From: Sitta carolinensis
Lineage: Eukaryota; Chordata; Aves; Passeriformes; Sittidae
DNA length: 64,000 nt
Assembly: GCA_032173965.1 (NCBI GenBank)
Contig: CM063292.1
Span: forward strand, 5,780,001-5,844,000
Reading direction: 5' to 3'
Below the pieces are notes generated by a model, which worked only from the letters and a program-made list of their open reading frames with translations, searched no databases and was not told where the DNA came from. The first letter of the stretch is position 1. Each line of letters begins with the position of its first letter. This document shows positions 1 to 12,749 of the stretch, in pieces. The position numbers and the translations under genes were made by a program.

Positions 1-2095
1 AAACTTTTTCCAATGCCCAGAGAAGAGACCCCCAAATCCAGATTCAATAAACATGGGACAGAATTTTGTTATTTTTCTGTTTAGATCTTGGACCATATAC
101 CTCAACTGATACAGTTTTTGCTTATGGAAGAATATTTTTCCAGATAAAATATGGAAGATACTTCTTTGTCTAGGGACATTCAGCACAGCACTATGGAAGT
201 TTTTGCACGATATGTGATGATTTCCAAACTTGTTTACCCTGCTCCTTATACCTATTAGCCCATGCTGTGCTGCCTTGTAAATTGTTATTAATTGCAGTAT
301 AATTTTCTGCAGTAGTACCAAGCTGCAAGCTGCACCTTTTTTTTTTTTCTTTTTTTTTTATTTAATTTTTTTTTTATAAGACTAAAGCCTCAGATTGCAA
401 AGTTTGAAGATCTCTGAAAGATTTTGCAGTGTTTTCCTCACACCTCAGTCCAGGAGCTTGAAGAGGGATTGAGGTGCAGGTGCATTGCACCAAATAGATA
501 CAGACAATATCCAATGGTGATACCATTCCCTATCCAAATATAATCCAAATATTGAGCATGAATCCTTGCATCCTTTTCCCTTGCACAGCCAGGATTGTTA
601 AGACATTCCTGGGAACTTAAAAGCACTTAGAAAAAATAGCAAAAAAGGCAAATAAGCAAGGAAGGTTAGAAGACCCCCTGGCCTCCCACCCTGGGCTCCA
701 CCACCGTGCAGTAGGACCCGGGTCAGGCATTCAAACTGACTCCACAAAATATTGGCCCTCTTAAATTGCCCCTGCCCTGGAGGGTGGGGGCCAGGCCATT
801 GCAGTACTTGAAATTTATGAAGATTAATGAAGAAGGCAGACAATGGTTCTGTGTTAGGAAAACAGGAGACAACTCAAACTACATTAATGGCAAGAAATAA
901 AGTCATAAATGTAAGGGATAGAAGTGAAGGGGTTTGCATGCTTGTGTTGTAAACTAATTTACATTGCCTTCCACTTTCTCAGTAGCTGATTCCTCCCCTC
1001 CCTTAATTAGAATCTGCTTATTATATTATTTTAATATCAATATAGATGTAAACAGTGAACAAAAGGCTGTATTTAAGACAAATGGGAAAAATAAATAATG
1101 TTGCAAAATCAGCTTTTGCTGGTGGTTCTTACCATTCCCTTTCCCAGATGTTTTTGCAGGAGTTCAGCAAAATTAATTTTTGTCTTAATCAGAGCGTTGC
1201 TTTTAGATATAGGTGGTTTTCATCACGAGCAAGTGAACATCCTGAGATCTGAAGAGAAGAGGTAAAATAAAAATGGAGTTATACCTCTGAGTCCAGCTGT
1301 GTTTGAGGTGGCCTGTGGGCAGTGTTGGTCACAGATGAGTGGTTGGAGCTCATTTCCAAGGGACTGTCCTGACTCCTGTGGTTAAGTGGGAAGCCAAGAT
1401 TCACAATGCTGTGACTCCAGCATTGGCTCTTCTTTTGGCATATTCCATCTGAATAATTTTACTGCTCACTTGTTCAGGAATGACCCTGGCTTTGCTGAGC
1501 TGTTTGAGAAGTGAAACCTTTGCCCATCCTGGGATAATTTCCCCTCTCAAATTCTACAGTTTATGGGCCAGCTTCTCTTCATACCTTAGATTTACTGCAG
1601 TAAGAAGATGCTCCTGTAAGAACAGACGAGGGGTTTTTTGGATGCTCTTGCTGGAAAGCCCATTTTTCCCAGTGACCAGCAATCATAGGTGTTTAAGTTC
1701 AGTAACTAATACGAAAGATTTTTGCAAAACCAATATTATTTGGCTGTTGGGTCTAGCAGTTTGTATTCTGATCACCTTCTTGAAGGTTATGATCTCATTT
1801 TTCAGTGTCTTACATCACTCAGAGTGAGCTTCTGTCCTGCAGGAGACCTTCACAAGGCCCTGTGAGCAACTCCAGTGAGCTCTGTGTGAGGGATTTAAGG
1901 GGGACTCAAGTCATGCATAGGCTAACTTGAAGTGAGACGTCTTCAGTGGTGAGAATTTCATCCTGCCCAAATTCCTTGCACTGGGAGATTTACAAAGCTT
2001 AGCGTTAAAGGTCAGTCTAAGTCTTGTGTATATTCTAGCTGAAGGGAGGAAAAAAGCTCTCCTTTAACCTAGTTTACTGCAAAGTTTTGTACATT
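1..2095. other. Intergenic, nothing recognised
   Basis: Unique AT-rich DNA. The only low-complexity piece is an interrupted T tract at 337-375. Frames such as 1480-1827 have noise composition and no homology I recognise. I see no repeat or RNA gene. Confidence 0.6.
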
Positions 2096-2120
2096 AAAAA
2101 AAAAAAAAAAAAAAAAAAAA
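2096..2120. repeat. Poly-A run, 25 nt
   Basis: Twenty-five consecutive A, followed by GTAAAAAAAACCCC. No recognisable retroposed body precedes it, so its origin is undetermined. Confidence 0.9.
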
Positions 2121-2764
2121 GTAAAAAAAACCCCACTTCTGCATAAAATCTTTAAATTTAAAAAATCTTTCAGGGAAATGAGGCACAAGTTGGGCAGCAG
2201 GGAAAGTGAGTGCTCTCCTAAAGCTGCCCTAGCAGAGAGGTGGGAGCTTGGCACAGAGAGCCCAGCTCAAGTGTGCCCTGCTCAGTTCTTCAGGCTGTTG
2301 CTTCGTGGTTGTGTTTGTCAGACTGAACATGGGCAAAGCTAAAGCAAACACTGGTATTCACTGGAGATTGATAAGAGAGAGGTCACCTCTAGTCAGATGT
2401 AGTGGAATTATTCTCCACAGAGCTCAATTTTAATTATATACTGGTTTAAGAGTATTACTAGCACAAAACCCTGCTACCTGTTTATGCTTCCAAAACCTAA
2501 TGGAGTTGTATTGAATAACTGAAAGGCCCCCAAATCACACTGACAACTTGTCTTCTAAACTCTGTCATGTTTTGTCTTAGCACAAGTGCCAGTGCTAAAG
2601 ATTATTGATGCAACTGCTTGCTTTTAGATGCTGAATCACATTAGCCTCCCTCCTGCCCTCCTATTTCATTAAGAATCTGGCTGCAGATCAAAAAATGTAA
2701 TGCCTTCTTCATGTAGGGCCCCATAACTTTCACAAGCCCTAAAAAAACAACTGGCAGTGCATTT

Positions 2765-2950
2765 ATTTCCCTCTTGTTTTTTTCTTTCCTCTGTTCACTT
2801 GTTAGCTTTTGTTCTGTTTCTCTTTCGGTCTTTTTTCATTCTTTCTCTTTCATCCACTGTCTTTACTTAATTCTCATGCTTTCTCTTCCCCTTGCTATTT
2901 TTCTTCTCTCTCTTTCTCCCTCTCTTTCTCCTCTACCCCTTTTTTTCTCA
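2765..2950. repeat. Long polypyrimidine-rich tract
   Basis: About 185 bases dominated by T and C on the plus strand, with repeated TTTCTCTTTC-like words, CTCTCTCTTTCTCCCTCTCT near 2907-2927 and a T7 run near its end. Such tracts can form triplex (H-DNA) structures. The open frame across it (Phe/Ser/Leu-rich) is a compositional artefact. Confidence 0.75.
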
Positions 2951-3502
2951 TGGAGTGGTGAGAGAGAAAAATAGAAGTAGGAGAGGGCAAGAGGTCAGCA
3001 TGTGAGGAATTCCAGTGTAGCAGACAAAGCCAAAACAACAATGTATGTTCATATGTTGAATTTGATATTTTTATTATATCTGCTCAGAACAGAGTAATTA
3101 TAACTTGTTATTTTGTTTTTCCATAGGCTATTTTTTTTTTTTTTTTCATTGCTGCTGTCTTTGTTTCAATTTGAACAAGTCAGTACTCTCTCATCTTAGT
3201 CTCATTCAGAAAAAATATTCCCGTGTGGAAGGATCTCCCAAAAGCTGTGCTGGAGCAAAGAGCAGAGTGTGACCTTACTAGAAGCAGTGGGACTCCTGCC
3301 AGGGTTTCGATGGGATCAGGATTCACCCCTCAGCTCTGGATTCCAGCCAGGGAATTTGGTCCATCTGGCCTGGAGGTGCTCTAGGAGATGTCCAGAGCTC
3401 TGATCCTCACAGCAGGTTCAGCTTTTAGCCCCGGATGAGGAATGCTGCAGGACTGTAAGAAATGAGGGTTTGTCCAGTTATGTGAGGAAAATAATTCCTG
3501 TG

Positions 3503-3560
3503 GAATCATAGAATGCTCTGAGTTGGAAGTTTCCAAAATATGACTGTGTACCCTGCCTTC
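3503..3560 (-). mobile_element. CR1 LINE 3'-end remnant
   Basis: AATCATAGAATGCTCTGAGTTGGAAG matches the reverse complement of the common avian CR1 3' terminus (TTCCAACTC followed by an ATTCTATGATT end), split here across 3503-3528. Only about 40-60 bases are recognisable before the match decays. It is far too short to encode protein and is a dead 5'-truncated copy. Confidence 0.55.
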
Positions 3561-4074
3561 CCAAACCTGAGGCAAACAGATGTGTCCACATGGGTGCACA
3601 AGCAGGAGCTCTGTGAATACAGGGACCTTTAGACCTTCTTTAATTGACTTGCTGCCCAAATTTCTCCTGCTTGGGCATCGAACTGCCTTCCCTGTAACAG
3701 GAAAAAAACCTTCAAAGTTTCCTAGAGACATAGTTTTAAGTTCTTGTTTTAATAGACTGACACATCATTTTTGACAAGATCTTGAAATCAATATTTCTCC
3801 CCAAACAGAGTCACTTGTGTATTCTTGCTGTATTTTTTCTTCCCCCAGCATGTGTTTCCAGTCAGAAACAGAAAGCAGCCCTGCATTTATCATTTCACCC
3901 ACAGTGGTGTTCAGAGCTAAAACAAATCAAAACCTTTGCTGAAGAAAACTTTTGCAGTCACATAACACCCATGCTAATATCTTGATTTGTTACTTGCTGA
4001 TTTTAAGCAACATGTTTGTTTATCTTTTGACTTATTTAGTGCTATACAGCCCAAGGCATTTATTGGTATAACTT

Positions 4075-4330
4075 TTAAAGTTGCTTCATTTGGAACGAGT
4101 TTCACGAAAAGATCATATTAATTAGGTCCTACACCTAAAGTTCATCTTAATTAGCATTGTTTCTTTCCCTGAGGTTCTAGTAATTTGTTAGAATTCAACG
4201 TGGCTATTCTGGAGCCTTACAGGGGGATAATTAGTCAACTGTTCCTATTTCCAGTGCCTTTAACTCAGCAGGATTAGGCCTGCAAACCACAGAGTGCGAC
4301 TCGATACAACCATGGCAATCCATTAAACAT
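4075..4330. promoter_or_regulatory. Candidate noncoding regulatory element
   Basis: Unique sequence with three homeodomain-type sites within about 120 bases: TTAATTAG at 4118 and 4147, and ATAATTAG at 4227. A further unique segment with scattered CpG follows (GTGCGACTCGATAC near 4296). The call rests on motif clustering and absence of repeats only; conservation was not testable. Confidence 0.3.
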
Positions 4331-5439
4331 TTTAATAAATCTCTCTCACAGAAATACCCATAAATGCACACATGCATGTGCATATCCGATCCCATTTATT
4401 CTGAATAAGGAGAATAACTCTGATGTGGCAGTTGTCTCTCATGTACCATTTATTTTACCCATGTAAATTAATTTAGTTGTTTTTCATAACCATTCACATA
4501 TTCCACTTCATTTCACAACTAATTTCTGGGACTGGTTTGACAGTCAGCTGTTATCTTTTTGGAAATATGTACCTCCTTCTAATTTCTTGTTGCCATAACT
4601 GAACAGTTACTTGTTTCTTTATGTAATATTAAAACAAGTCCTATGTACTTAAATAGGAATAGAAATAAAATAGGAAACTTTTAGTGGGAAGAATGTTTCA
4701 CACTGAAGTTGTACAAGGTCTGTGTGAGACCTGTATGAGATGTTATAATGTTTTATTTTTAATTTTTTTTGCTGAGTAGGACAAATTAGCTGAAACCCTG
4801 AATGAGTAGTGTATGAAAACATTTTCTATGACAAAGCACAGGCATTTAAGACTGCAACATATGGCATCATATCTTCCCTAGAATAATCTTGAATAATTTC
4901 CAGACAACTGCAGTACTGGACATTATAGAGAATATTAGGATTTTGTATGAATATATGAAAAGCACCACTAACTGTTACAAGTGCAGCAGCACCAGGGCCT
5001 TTGGACAGATTTCTGCAAGTGTCAGAGTATTTAATGCAGGTGGATGCACAGATGACTTCCCAAAAGCACTGAAGAAGTTCAATAGAATAAGTGGCCTTTG
5101 CAGGTCCAGATGTATTCTGGACACTGTGACAGAGCTGGACCTTGTCTGCAGGTGTGTGAAGGGACCTGCTGACTAAGTGCACTGTGTAAGAAGGGGCTGA
5201 GCTTTTGTTTAGGGGATTTTTTATTTTTTCATAACTTGTTTTCAACATGAATTTTGCATCTTTTCCTTAGATACAAGGGAAGTATCTCCTTATTGCCCGG
5301 TAGGCACTTAGGAGAGAGCAGGTGATTTTCCTAGGCTCATTTCCAAATACCTGAGTTCTGTATCTCAGAGGAATTGAGGTGTCAAACTGAACTCTACACA
5401 CAGGTACCTGAGTCAGGTTTGGTTTCGTCAGGCACGGCT

Positions 5440-5735
5440 TCAGGGAGAGGGTCAGATTCGGGATGACAGAATGAGACCGGCCGAGGCTGCGGGTGCGCGG
5501 GGTGCGCTCCACATCGCGCTGCTGCCGCGGGGCCAGACACAGCGGGCCGAGGGACCGAGCCTGGCTGGCGACACAGGGGCGGCACTGAGCCTCCGGAGAG
5601 CTGGGGGTCCTGTCACCCATGTCCTCTCTCTGCTGGCTCCCGGGACAGACACCGTGAGCTCACACGGACCGTCCGCCCCGCCAGCGGCACGGCCGGGGTC
5701 CCCGGGCTGGGCAGTGCCCTGTGCCTGCCCTGCCC
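5440..5735. promoter_or_regulatory. CpG-rich block next to the minisatellite
   Basis: About 26 CpG in 240 bases (5475-5710), counted by hand, with features such as GCTGCCGCGGGG and CCGTCCGCCCCGCC. It runs straight into the 41-bp tandem array at 5712. Minus-strand frames cross it into the array, but they are long only because the array lacks stops; no known domain is visible. It could be a CpG island with a promoter, or simply GC-rich flank associated with a recombining minisatellite. Confidence 0.45.
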
Positions 5736-6245
5736 CTCCAGAGTGACCACTGAGTGCCCTGTGCCGCCCCTGCCCCTCCAGAGTGACCACTGAGTGCCCT
5801 GTGCCCGCCCCAGCCCCTCCAGAGTGACCACTGAGTGCCCTGTGCCCCCTGCCCCTCCAGAGTGACCACTGAGTGCCCTGTGCCGCCCCTGCCCTCCAGA
5901 GTGACCACTGAGTGCCCTGTGCCTGCCCCTGCCCCTCCAGAGTGACCACTGAGTGCCCTGTGCCTGCCCCTGCCCCTCCAGAGTGACCACTGAGTGCCCT
6001 GTGCCTGCCCCTGCCCCTCCAGAGTGACCACTGAGTGCCCTGTGCCCGCCCCTGCCCCTCCAGAGTGACCACTGAGTGCCCTGTGCCTGCCCCTGCCCTC
6101 CAGAGTGACCACTGAGTGCCCTGTGCCCGCCCCTGCCCCTCCAGAGTGACCACTGAGTGCCCTGTGCCTGCCCCTGTAGTCCCTACCTCCCAGAGTGACC
6201 ACTGAGTGCCCTGTGCCTGCCCCTGTCCCTCCAGAGTGACCACTG
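5712..6245. repeat. GC-rich minisatellite, unit about 41 bp, 13 copies
   Basis: The core GAGTGACCACTG recurs at 5741, 5781, 5822, 5860, 5899, 5940, 5981, 6022, 6063, 6103, 6144, 6193 and 6234. Spacings are 40, 41, 38, 39, 41, 41, 41, 41, 40, 41, 49 and 41. Each unit also has AGTGCCCTGTGC and a C-rich spacer (CTGCCCCTGCCCCTCCA) that holds most of the length variation. Units in the middle (5899-6063) are nearly identical, while edge units are degenerate, as expected of array homogenisation. A further decayed copy lies near 6299. The period is not a multiple of three, so the long minus-strand open frames across it are artefacts. Confidence 0.95.
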
Positions 6246-6352
6246 CTGGCCGCCCCCCAAACACTGATGGTGCCCTGTGCCTGCCCCTGACCATCTGTGA
6301 GTGACCACTGCTGCAGGGGCTGTCCCAGACAGCTCTGACCAAGGGCAGCCAC

Positions 6353-6490
6353 ACACTGACCACCAGCTACAGCACTGACCACACTGACCACAACCACACT
6401 GACCATAACAACCACACTGACCACACTGACCATAACAACCACACTGACCACAACTACCCTGACCACACCTCAACCACACTGACCACACAA
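6353..6490. repeat. TGACCAC-rich short tandem array
   Basis: A second tandem array, separated from the 41-bp minisatellite by about 100 bases. Its basic word is CACTGACCA with the longer unit CACACTGACCATAACAAC, repeated irregularly about eight to ten times. It is almost free of G except in the TGACC word. Both arrays contain TGACCAC, so one may have seeded the other. No coding reading is credible. Confidence 0.85.
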
Positions 6491-9400
6491 ATAAGTATGG
6501 TAAAGGTGCAAACCTAAACATAATGCCTTCATATTTATTCTAGAGTGTAAATAGACTTGTACAGATGTATAGCCATGTGACAGCACAGTTTAAATATGAA
6601 ACCTCTGGGCTGATGTACGACATGAGAGCCCTCTGTAGTGCTTTTGAGTAGGAAAATGTAAGGCACAGGATAGGCTGAGAGAGTGCCTTTCTCCTCTGCT
6701 CAGCAGAGAATTATCATTTCTCTCACCATGCTGCGTTTAGCTTTTTAGTATTTTATGTTGAATCAGAAGAAAATTATGTGTTTTATTTATTGACAAAAGT
6801 CATGTAATAGTTTCTTAAATATAAATGGTATTGGGGTAGCAGAAGTGAAACCTAGGTGTTTTATTTCTCCCCATTATACAATCTGGAAGGTCTCTTGACT
6901 ATGGTTAAAATATCTGAGCTGGTTTAGTGGAGCTCAGCACACATTGCCACCACTGACAATAAGAAGCTGGATAGTTATCCTCAGCTTTCATGGTTTGGGG
7001 TTTTTTTCCCCTGTTTTAAACTATGATTTTCAGATGAATTTTTGCTTCCCAAAGTGCTTCATGGTAATCTATTCATGTGATGCTGGCTCAAGACACTCTA
7101 GAAATAATTTATTCCCAGACATATTAATTTAAATCTGTCTCTGCATTTACTTCACTAAAGGACAATCTAGGCATGTTCTCTATGAAGTTCTGGAGAAAGA
7201 AAAAGATTTTCTGGCAGAGGGATTTGGACCCTTTCAGTAGAATTGCACTTAAACACATAATATGGATTTCAGACTTGCAGGCTTTGAAGGAAATAATCAA
7301 TTTGTATGACAAGGTGAAGCCCTGGAACTGGGAGCTGGTACATGGCTCCAACACGAGCAGAGGTTCTGTCTCCTGTAACCTAGCAGGCATCCCTGGATAG
7401 AAATGGAGAGGAAAATTTTTGGCTAGAAAATGTAGAATGGAATTGTAGCCATTTGTTCCAGCAGAGAATTTGTGCTATAGCAGTTTTCCAGGAGCCTAAA
7501 GCGAAACATATTGCACAGCAACACCAAAATAAATACCCTAAGGGTAAAGGTGGACAGAAGAAAAGTGACAATCTTGTCATCCCACTTTAAATGAAAATGA
7601 CAACATTGTCATTTCATTTCATCTGTTTACTAATCCCTTCCTTGAACTTGTTCTGCTTTGTTCTGCAAAGTTCTCCAAAGAAAGCAATATCCCCAGAAAA
7701 TATAATCTTCCGTTTACTTCCTTTTTCTTGTCTTGGTACTACAAATTTTAACTCTCAAAAACTTTTTGATGGTGTTGAGCTTGTCAGCGTGGTACCTGAA
7801 GATTTAACAAGAGCAATGGGACTGAGCCAAGGCAAATGTTGGCTGAAGGGCTGGAGATGGTCTGTAACTGAGGGCTCTTCCAGGTTAGTGAAGCTTCCCG
7901 AGGAAGTCATGGAAAAAACATCACTGGCCACAACTTTCAGTCAATCTGGACAAAACCTTTGAAAAGATATTTGAGGGGGTGAAAGTTTTCTTCAAGGCTG
8001 TGGGGCTAGAGGATTAACAGGTCGTCACAGCGAGCTGGCCCGGCTCTCAGAGCCAGCCTTGCTCCTCCACGCCCTGGGGCAGCACAGGCTGTGCTCAGGG
8101 CTTCTCCCCTCTTTGCCACACAAGGAGGTTGTTCCTACAATTGTCTGGGTTTTGTTTGTGGATGCTGTGGAAGCAGGAGTTCAGTGTGCAAGCACTAGAT
8201 TTCCACAACCCTTCCCACTTTCTGTGGGGATGGGGAGACAGAGAAGCTCCATAGGATAGATGGCCTGGGGTTGGGAAGGGTGGATACCCCTATGCATGCA
8301 GGAAATCTGGGATCTTCCTGAGCTGAGATGGATTTCAAAGTCTAAGGCAGGAACCTGACAAGCTTCTGCTATTGCTGTACTTCCTCCTCCCCCTGTCCCT
8401 TCTCACACTGTGGCTGGACAGACAGAGTTTGTTTTTCTTTAGCTGTGAACAATTTTTTTCTGAAACAGCATAAGCAAATCACTGCCAGGCTCTTGCATTT
8501 TAAACAGCTTCCCAGCTGAAATTACAGCAGAGGCAAAACATTGAGCATATATAGGTAGAATGGGTCCTGAATAATGAAAAATGCATAAGCCTAAGTCTTT
8601 TTTTTTCTGCCTTTTAATACAGATCAGGTAAATTCCTAAATTCCATTTTCTTCCCTGGAGATTTACATACTGATTTTTTTTTAAACAGAAGAGCGAGCTC
8701 TGTTCTGGAGTGTGTGGTTTTTATGCTGAATGCAATGATACAACACTTCTCTCCCATCCACCCCCCAAAAACCCCTCCATAGCTCCATAGCTCCAGCAGA
8801 TAAGCAACCAGGCTCTGAGAGGTGGAAGCACACCACTCCAGAGCCCCCTGGGGAAAATAACCCCTTTGGAGGGCATTTTGCTGAGCTCCCTGGTTAAAAT
8901 CCCTGGCAGCAGCCAGCCATGCTGCTGACACAGAGAGCTGGAGCAGTAACAGCTCATCTACTCAGCACCTGCCAGTGAACACTTGTTTCTGCCAAGAGTA
9001 ACTTGGTACCAACTTCAATAATATCACAATGCGGTATTTAAATAATTTGACAAGGCTATTTGGATAACTACCAGGAATTGCTCAAGTCAGTAATTTTCCT
9101 TTTGGGAGACTAAGTTAGGATCTGCATTTTCTCAAAGATAATATTGCCTCGTCCCATCTCTGAAAGCATTTTAAGGCATGAGTATGTATATAGAGAGATA
9201 GATACGAAGCGTTGGATTTTTACACTGTGGGAATGAAAGGCTGATAGTGAAGCCCAGAGCAAGTGGGTCTGCTGATACCCCCCCTCCACCTGCCTGGCCT
9301 TGGAGCTGTTCTCTCCCCATGTCCTCCTTCAAGGTCAGCAAAAAAGAAGCTGTTACTGTGGAGGCTGAGACTTTCTGCCTTCAGAGTTGAGCCAATGGCT

Positions 9401-12400
9401 CACTAGGCCCTGTCTTGCTTTAATTCCTCATTAATCCATTCCAACATCACCTTGGGAAGAAGACCCCAGGATGGAGATTGCTCTGTGCCTCGTGCTGGCC
9501 ACACCACCTCCAGGTGACTTGCATCTTACAGGCTGAAAAATACAATTCCAGACCAGAAACCAGAGGAATGCTTTTAATTCTAACACCAGCTCTTGATGTT
9601 CACCAAAGTTTACTTTGCTCTGAGTTTTCACTGTTTACAGACATATTTACAGAGGGCAATATTGAAATTTCCCTTTGTATTTAAGTGGAGGTGATTAATT
9701 ACCTGAATCCTGGAGAAAATCTCTCAAAACTTTGAGCTGGATTTTTGTGCCAAGGCTGCAGGGGCCTGATCCTCTTCCCACCCAACTGCATCCTGGCTGT
9801 CCAAGCTACGGGACACACCTTGGGACTGCAGGGTTGCCTGACCTGTTAACAAAAGGATTGGTCAGAAAGCAGCCCAAATGCCACTCTGAGGTCATGATTT
9901 CGATTGTTTTGGAGCTCGTTTTCCTGATTTGAGTGTGTGAGGCTGATGGAGCATCCCAGCCCACGTCCTCACATTCCTGGTGCCCGGCTGCAGGCGTGAT
10001 GGATCTCCTGGAAGCTGGGAGTGCCTTCCAGCTGTGGCACCAGGCTATTGACCTCAGGCTATTTGCATTATTAGTCAGTTTTCTAAATCCTTGGAGCTGC
10101 ATATGGAGACAGGAAAATATTTTCCATTTTGCTGGAGCTTCAAGTTGTCTGTTATGGATTTTACAAAGCACTCAAAAGGCTTTGCTTTCAGCCAATTTCC
10201 TACTCTGGCTATATTCTGTCTTATTTCTTCACAGAAAATTACTTGCTGCCAGCTAAATACAGTATGTTGATGACCTATTAATTTATGACATGCATTTGGA
10301 GCTGGGAACAAATTTATAAACAAACTTTAAGTTCTTTTTCCCCTGTGAATTGTACCAGCATTTGTTTTAATTTCCCAGTAGTCATGCTTAATGTGTCAGA
10401 AGCTATGTTCGACTGCTTGTTTTCCTCCAAAAAGGAGGAAAAAAAAGGAGAAATAACTAACTAAAGTTCAGCTCTTGTCAGGTATTATAAGCAACACTTT
10501 GAAATGAGGTATGAATCCAAATAAAATATTTTAACTCTGTAGTATTTTACCAAAATCTGGAGGAGAAAAGGTTTACTTACTAAACAATCATTTGAGCTGC
10601 AAACCTTAAAGTATTCACCAAGGTCCCTTAAAGCTAAACAGAAAAGAAGTATCTATCAGCACATTTTAATAGAAAGCAGAAGTCCTTACTAGATAGTATA
10701 CAAAAAAAGGAAAAAAATAAAAAAAAAAAAAAAAGGAAGAAGCACAGCTTTTAAAGGTTCTTTTCTCAAGTGATGCAGGAAAAATTCCTCGAGCCAGTAT
10801 GGAAATTAATATAGCTGCAGGTAATCTAAATTTTTGGCATTCATTTGATGCTACAGCAACCCTGGGACCAATCCTGGGAACCCTACTTCAATTAATATTA
10901 CTAAAGTCAACAGAATTCAACACAAGAGCAGCAGCAGGGTGGCACAGGGTGGCAGCTGGAGGCTGCTGCCTCCACCATGGGCCAGTCCTGCCCTGGCTTC
11001 TCTGCTCCTCCTGCTTCCAGGTGCATTAAAAGTATTTTACTCCTCCTGCAAAAGTATCATTTGCTCATGTGCCATGTCCTCCAGCAGCTTCCCAGGGCAG
11101 GATTCTCACATGAGGAAAAATGTCTGGACAGAAGGGTTTTCCAGGCAGTTCCAGGGTTGTTCCCTTGCTATACCCACCAAGAAGTGGGGCAGCTGTTTCA
11201 CAGCTGGGGATGAAATGGTGTTTAGATGAAAACTGTTGTCTGGGCCACATGGGACACGAGCAGGTATGTGGGAGAACATTCTTTAAATGGATTTTGTAGC
11301 TGGGCTTTATGTAGTGCAAGTGCTTGTGGTCAGCCCTTACAGGGACTTAAGCAGCAAAGTTTTAAGCTGCTCAAATGCAGCATTTAACAGTCCTGAGGCA
11401 GTTCAGGTCTTTTGTCTGGAGGAGCAAGGTTAGCAAACCATCGTAGGTATGGTGTGAGAAAATGACAGCCTCTCTTCTGTTCTGGCTTCATGAAAGATAA
11501 AAGTACTTTCTTACATCCACTGAAGGGATTCATGACTCTTAATTCTTTGTGGGAAATACTCCCTTTTCTCTTGTTTTGTCACAGGCTTTGAGGTCCCTGT
11601 GGGGACTGAGCTAAGTCCTGCCTGTCTCCAAGGCATTTCACACCCATCAGCCCACACCTCGTCCTGGCCTCTCCCATGGGGCTTCTCTGTACAGGACACA
11701 TTAAAGCTTGAAGGGAAGGGCAGGGACAAGTACCCAAAGCTGGCCACAGTGATGCCTACATTGCTCTATCTCAGACCTTCAAGGGACATGACTGCAGTTC
11801 AGAGCCCTGTTGATGGTTTTGTGTCTGTTTGCTGCCCTTCTGACCAATAGAAACCAAGCCCTGCTGTTTCTGGACCAGCTTTTCTCACCAGAATATTTTC
11901 CAGAGTTGAGGACACTCTCCTCTCACAGCAGAGCTCTCAGCATGTCCACACTGCTACACAGTGAACTCCATGAGTGTCAAAGATTTAGCCAGCAGAGCTG
12001 ATTTTTGAATCCATCAAAATATTTGTTGTGAACTCTATTCATCAGGCAATTAGTTTTGGTTGCAGCCCTCCCCCGGGTTTCTCAGTATTGCCCAATTGGT
12101 TGAGGAGAAAATTTCCAGCCTATGATTTTTTGAGAGGGCATCACTTTGAGTACCCTACATTGTCTGAATGTTTGTTTTAGAAGCCAAATAGTATCACTGA
12201 AAAATTTCCTGCATTTCAAAGGGAGATTTTAGCTCATTTGAGGGGATGAAAATAATTCATCTGGCAGTTTTTTAAAAGCACCAAGTCTTGGTGCTTGGAA
12301 GTCTTGTCAGAAACTGTTTTTAACAACCAGCAACCTCCCCACTTATGGTACCAAAAAACCCAGATAATTTCTTTATTTCCCCCCTTGACCATGTTCTCCA

Positions 12401-12749
12401 TCCTCTTTTAGGAATTCATGAGGCTCATCTGCACAAAGCAGAAAACTCCAGGCAGCTCATTCCGCTCTGCTGCTGCTCAGTCAGCTGGTTTTCACACCAC
12501 AGGTGCCCATTGCCATCCTGCTTCTATCTATCAACTTTTTCCTCTGTTACAACATGTTGAGGGTCCACCCTCACTTATTGAATCACTGAACCATTCCCTC
12601 TATATATTAATACCAAACTATTTGAAAGACTGGGGAAAATAAAAAAAAAGTAAAAGAAAGAAGCCAGTAGCTCATGGTCTGTCCTTCAAGCCTTTGTTAG
12701 TTATGGGCAAAAACAAACCCCATCCCAGCCTAACCTCTGTGCTCTTGAA
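6491..12749. other. Intergenic, nothing recognised beyond one palindrome
   Basis: About 6 kb of unique DNA of moderate AT content, with an A-rich patch at 10707-10735, a tandem CCATAGCTCCATAGCTCCAG duplication near 8776 and one POU octamer (ATTTGCAT, 10061). Open frames reach at most about 125 codons and look random. No CR1 was recognised. Confidence 0.55.
12286..12306. repeat. Near-perfect palindrome, 10-bp arms, 1-nt centre
   Basis: AAGCACCAAG (12286-12295), a single T, then CTTGGTGCTT (12297-12306), exact reverse complements. It does not belong to any recognised repeat or gene. Confidence 0.8.

Noticed and set aside
5452..6466. Long minus-strand open frames across the minisatellite (up to about 300 codons)
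   Set aside because: They exist because the 41-bp unit has no stop in these phases. Repeat-unit length varies and is not a multiple of three, and no known domain is present.
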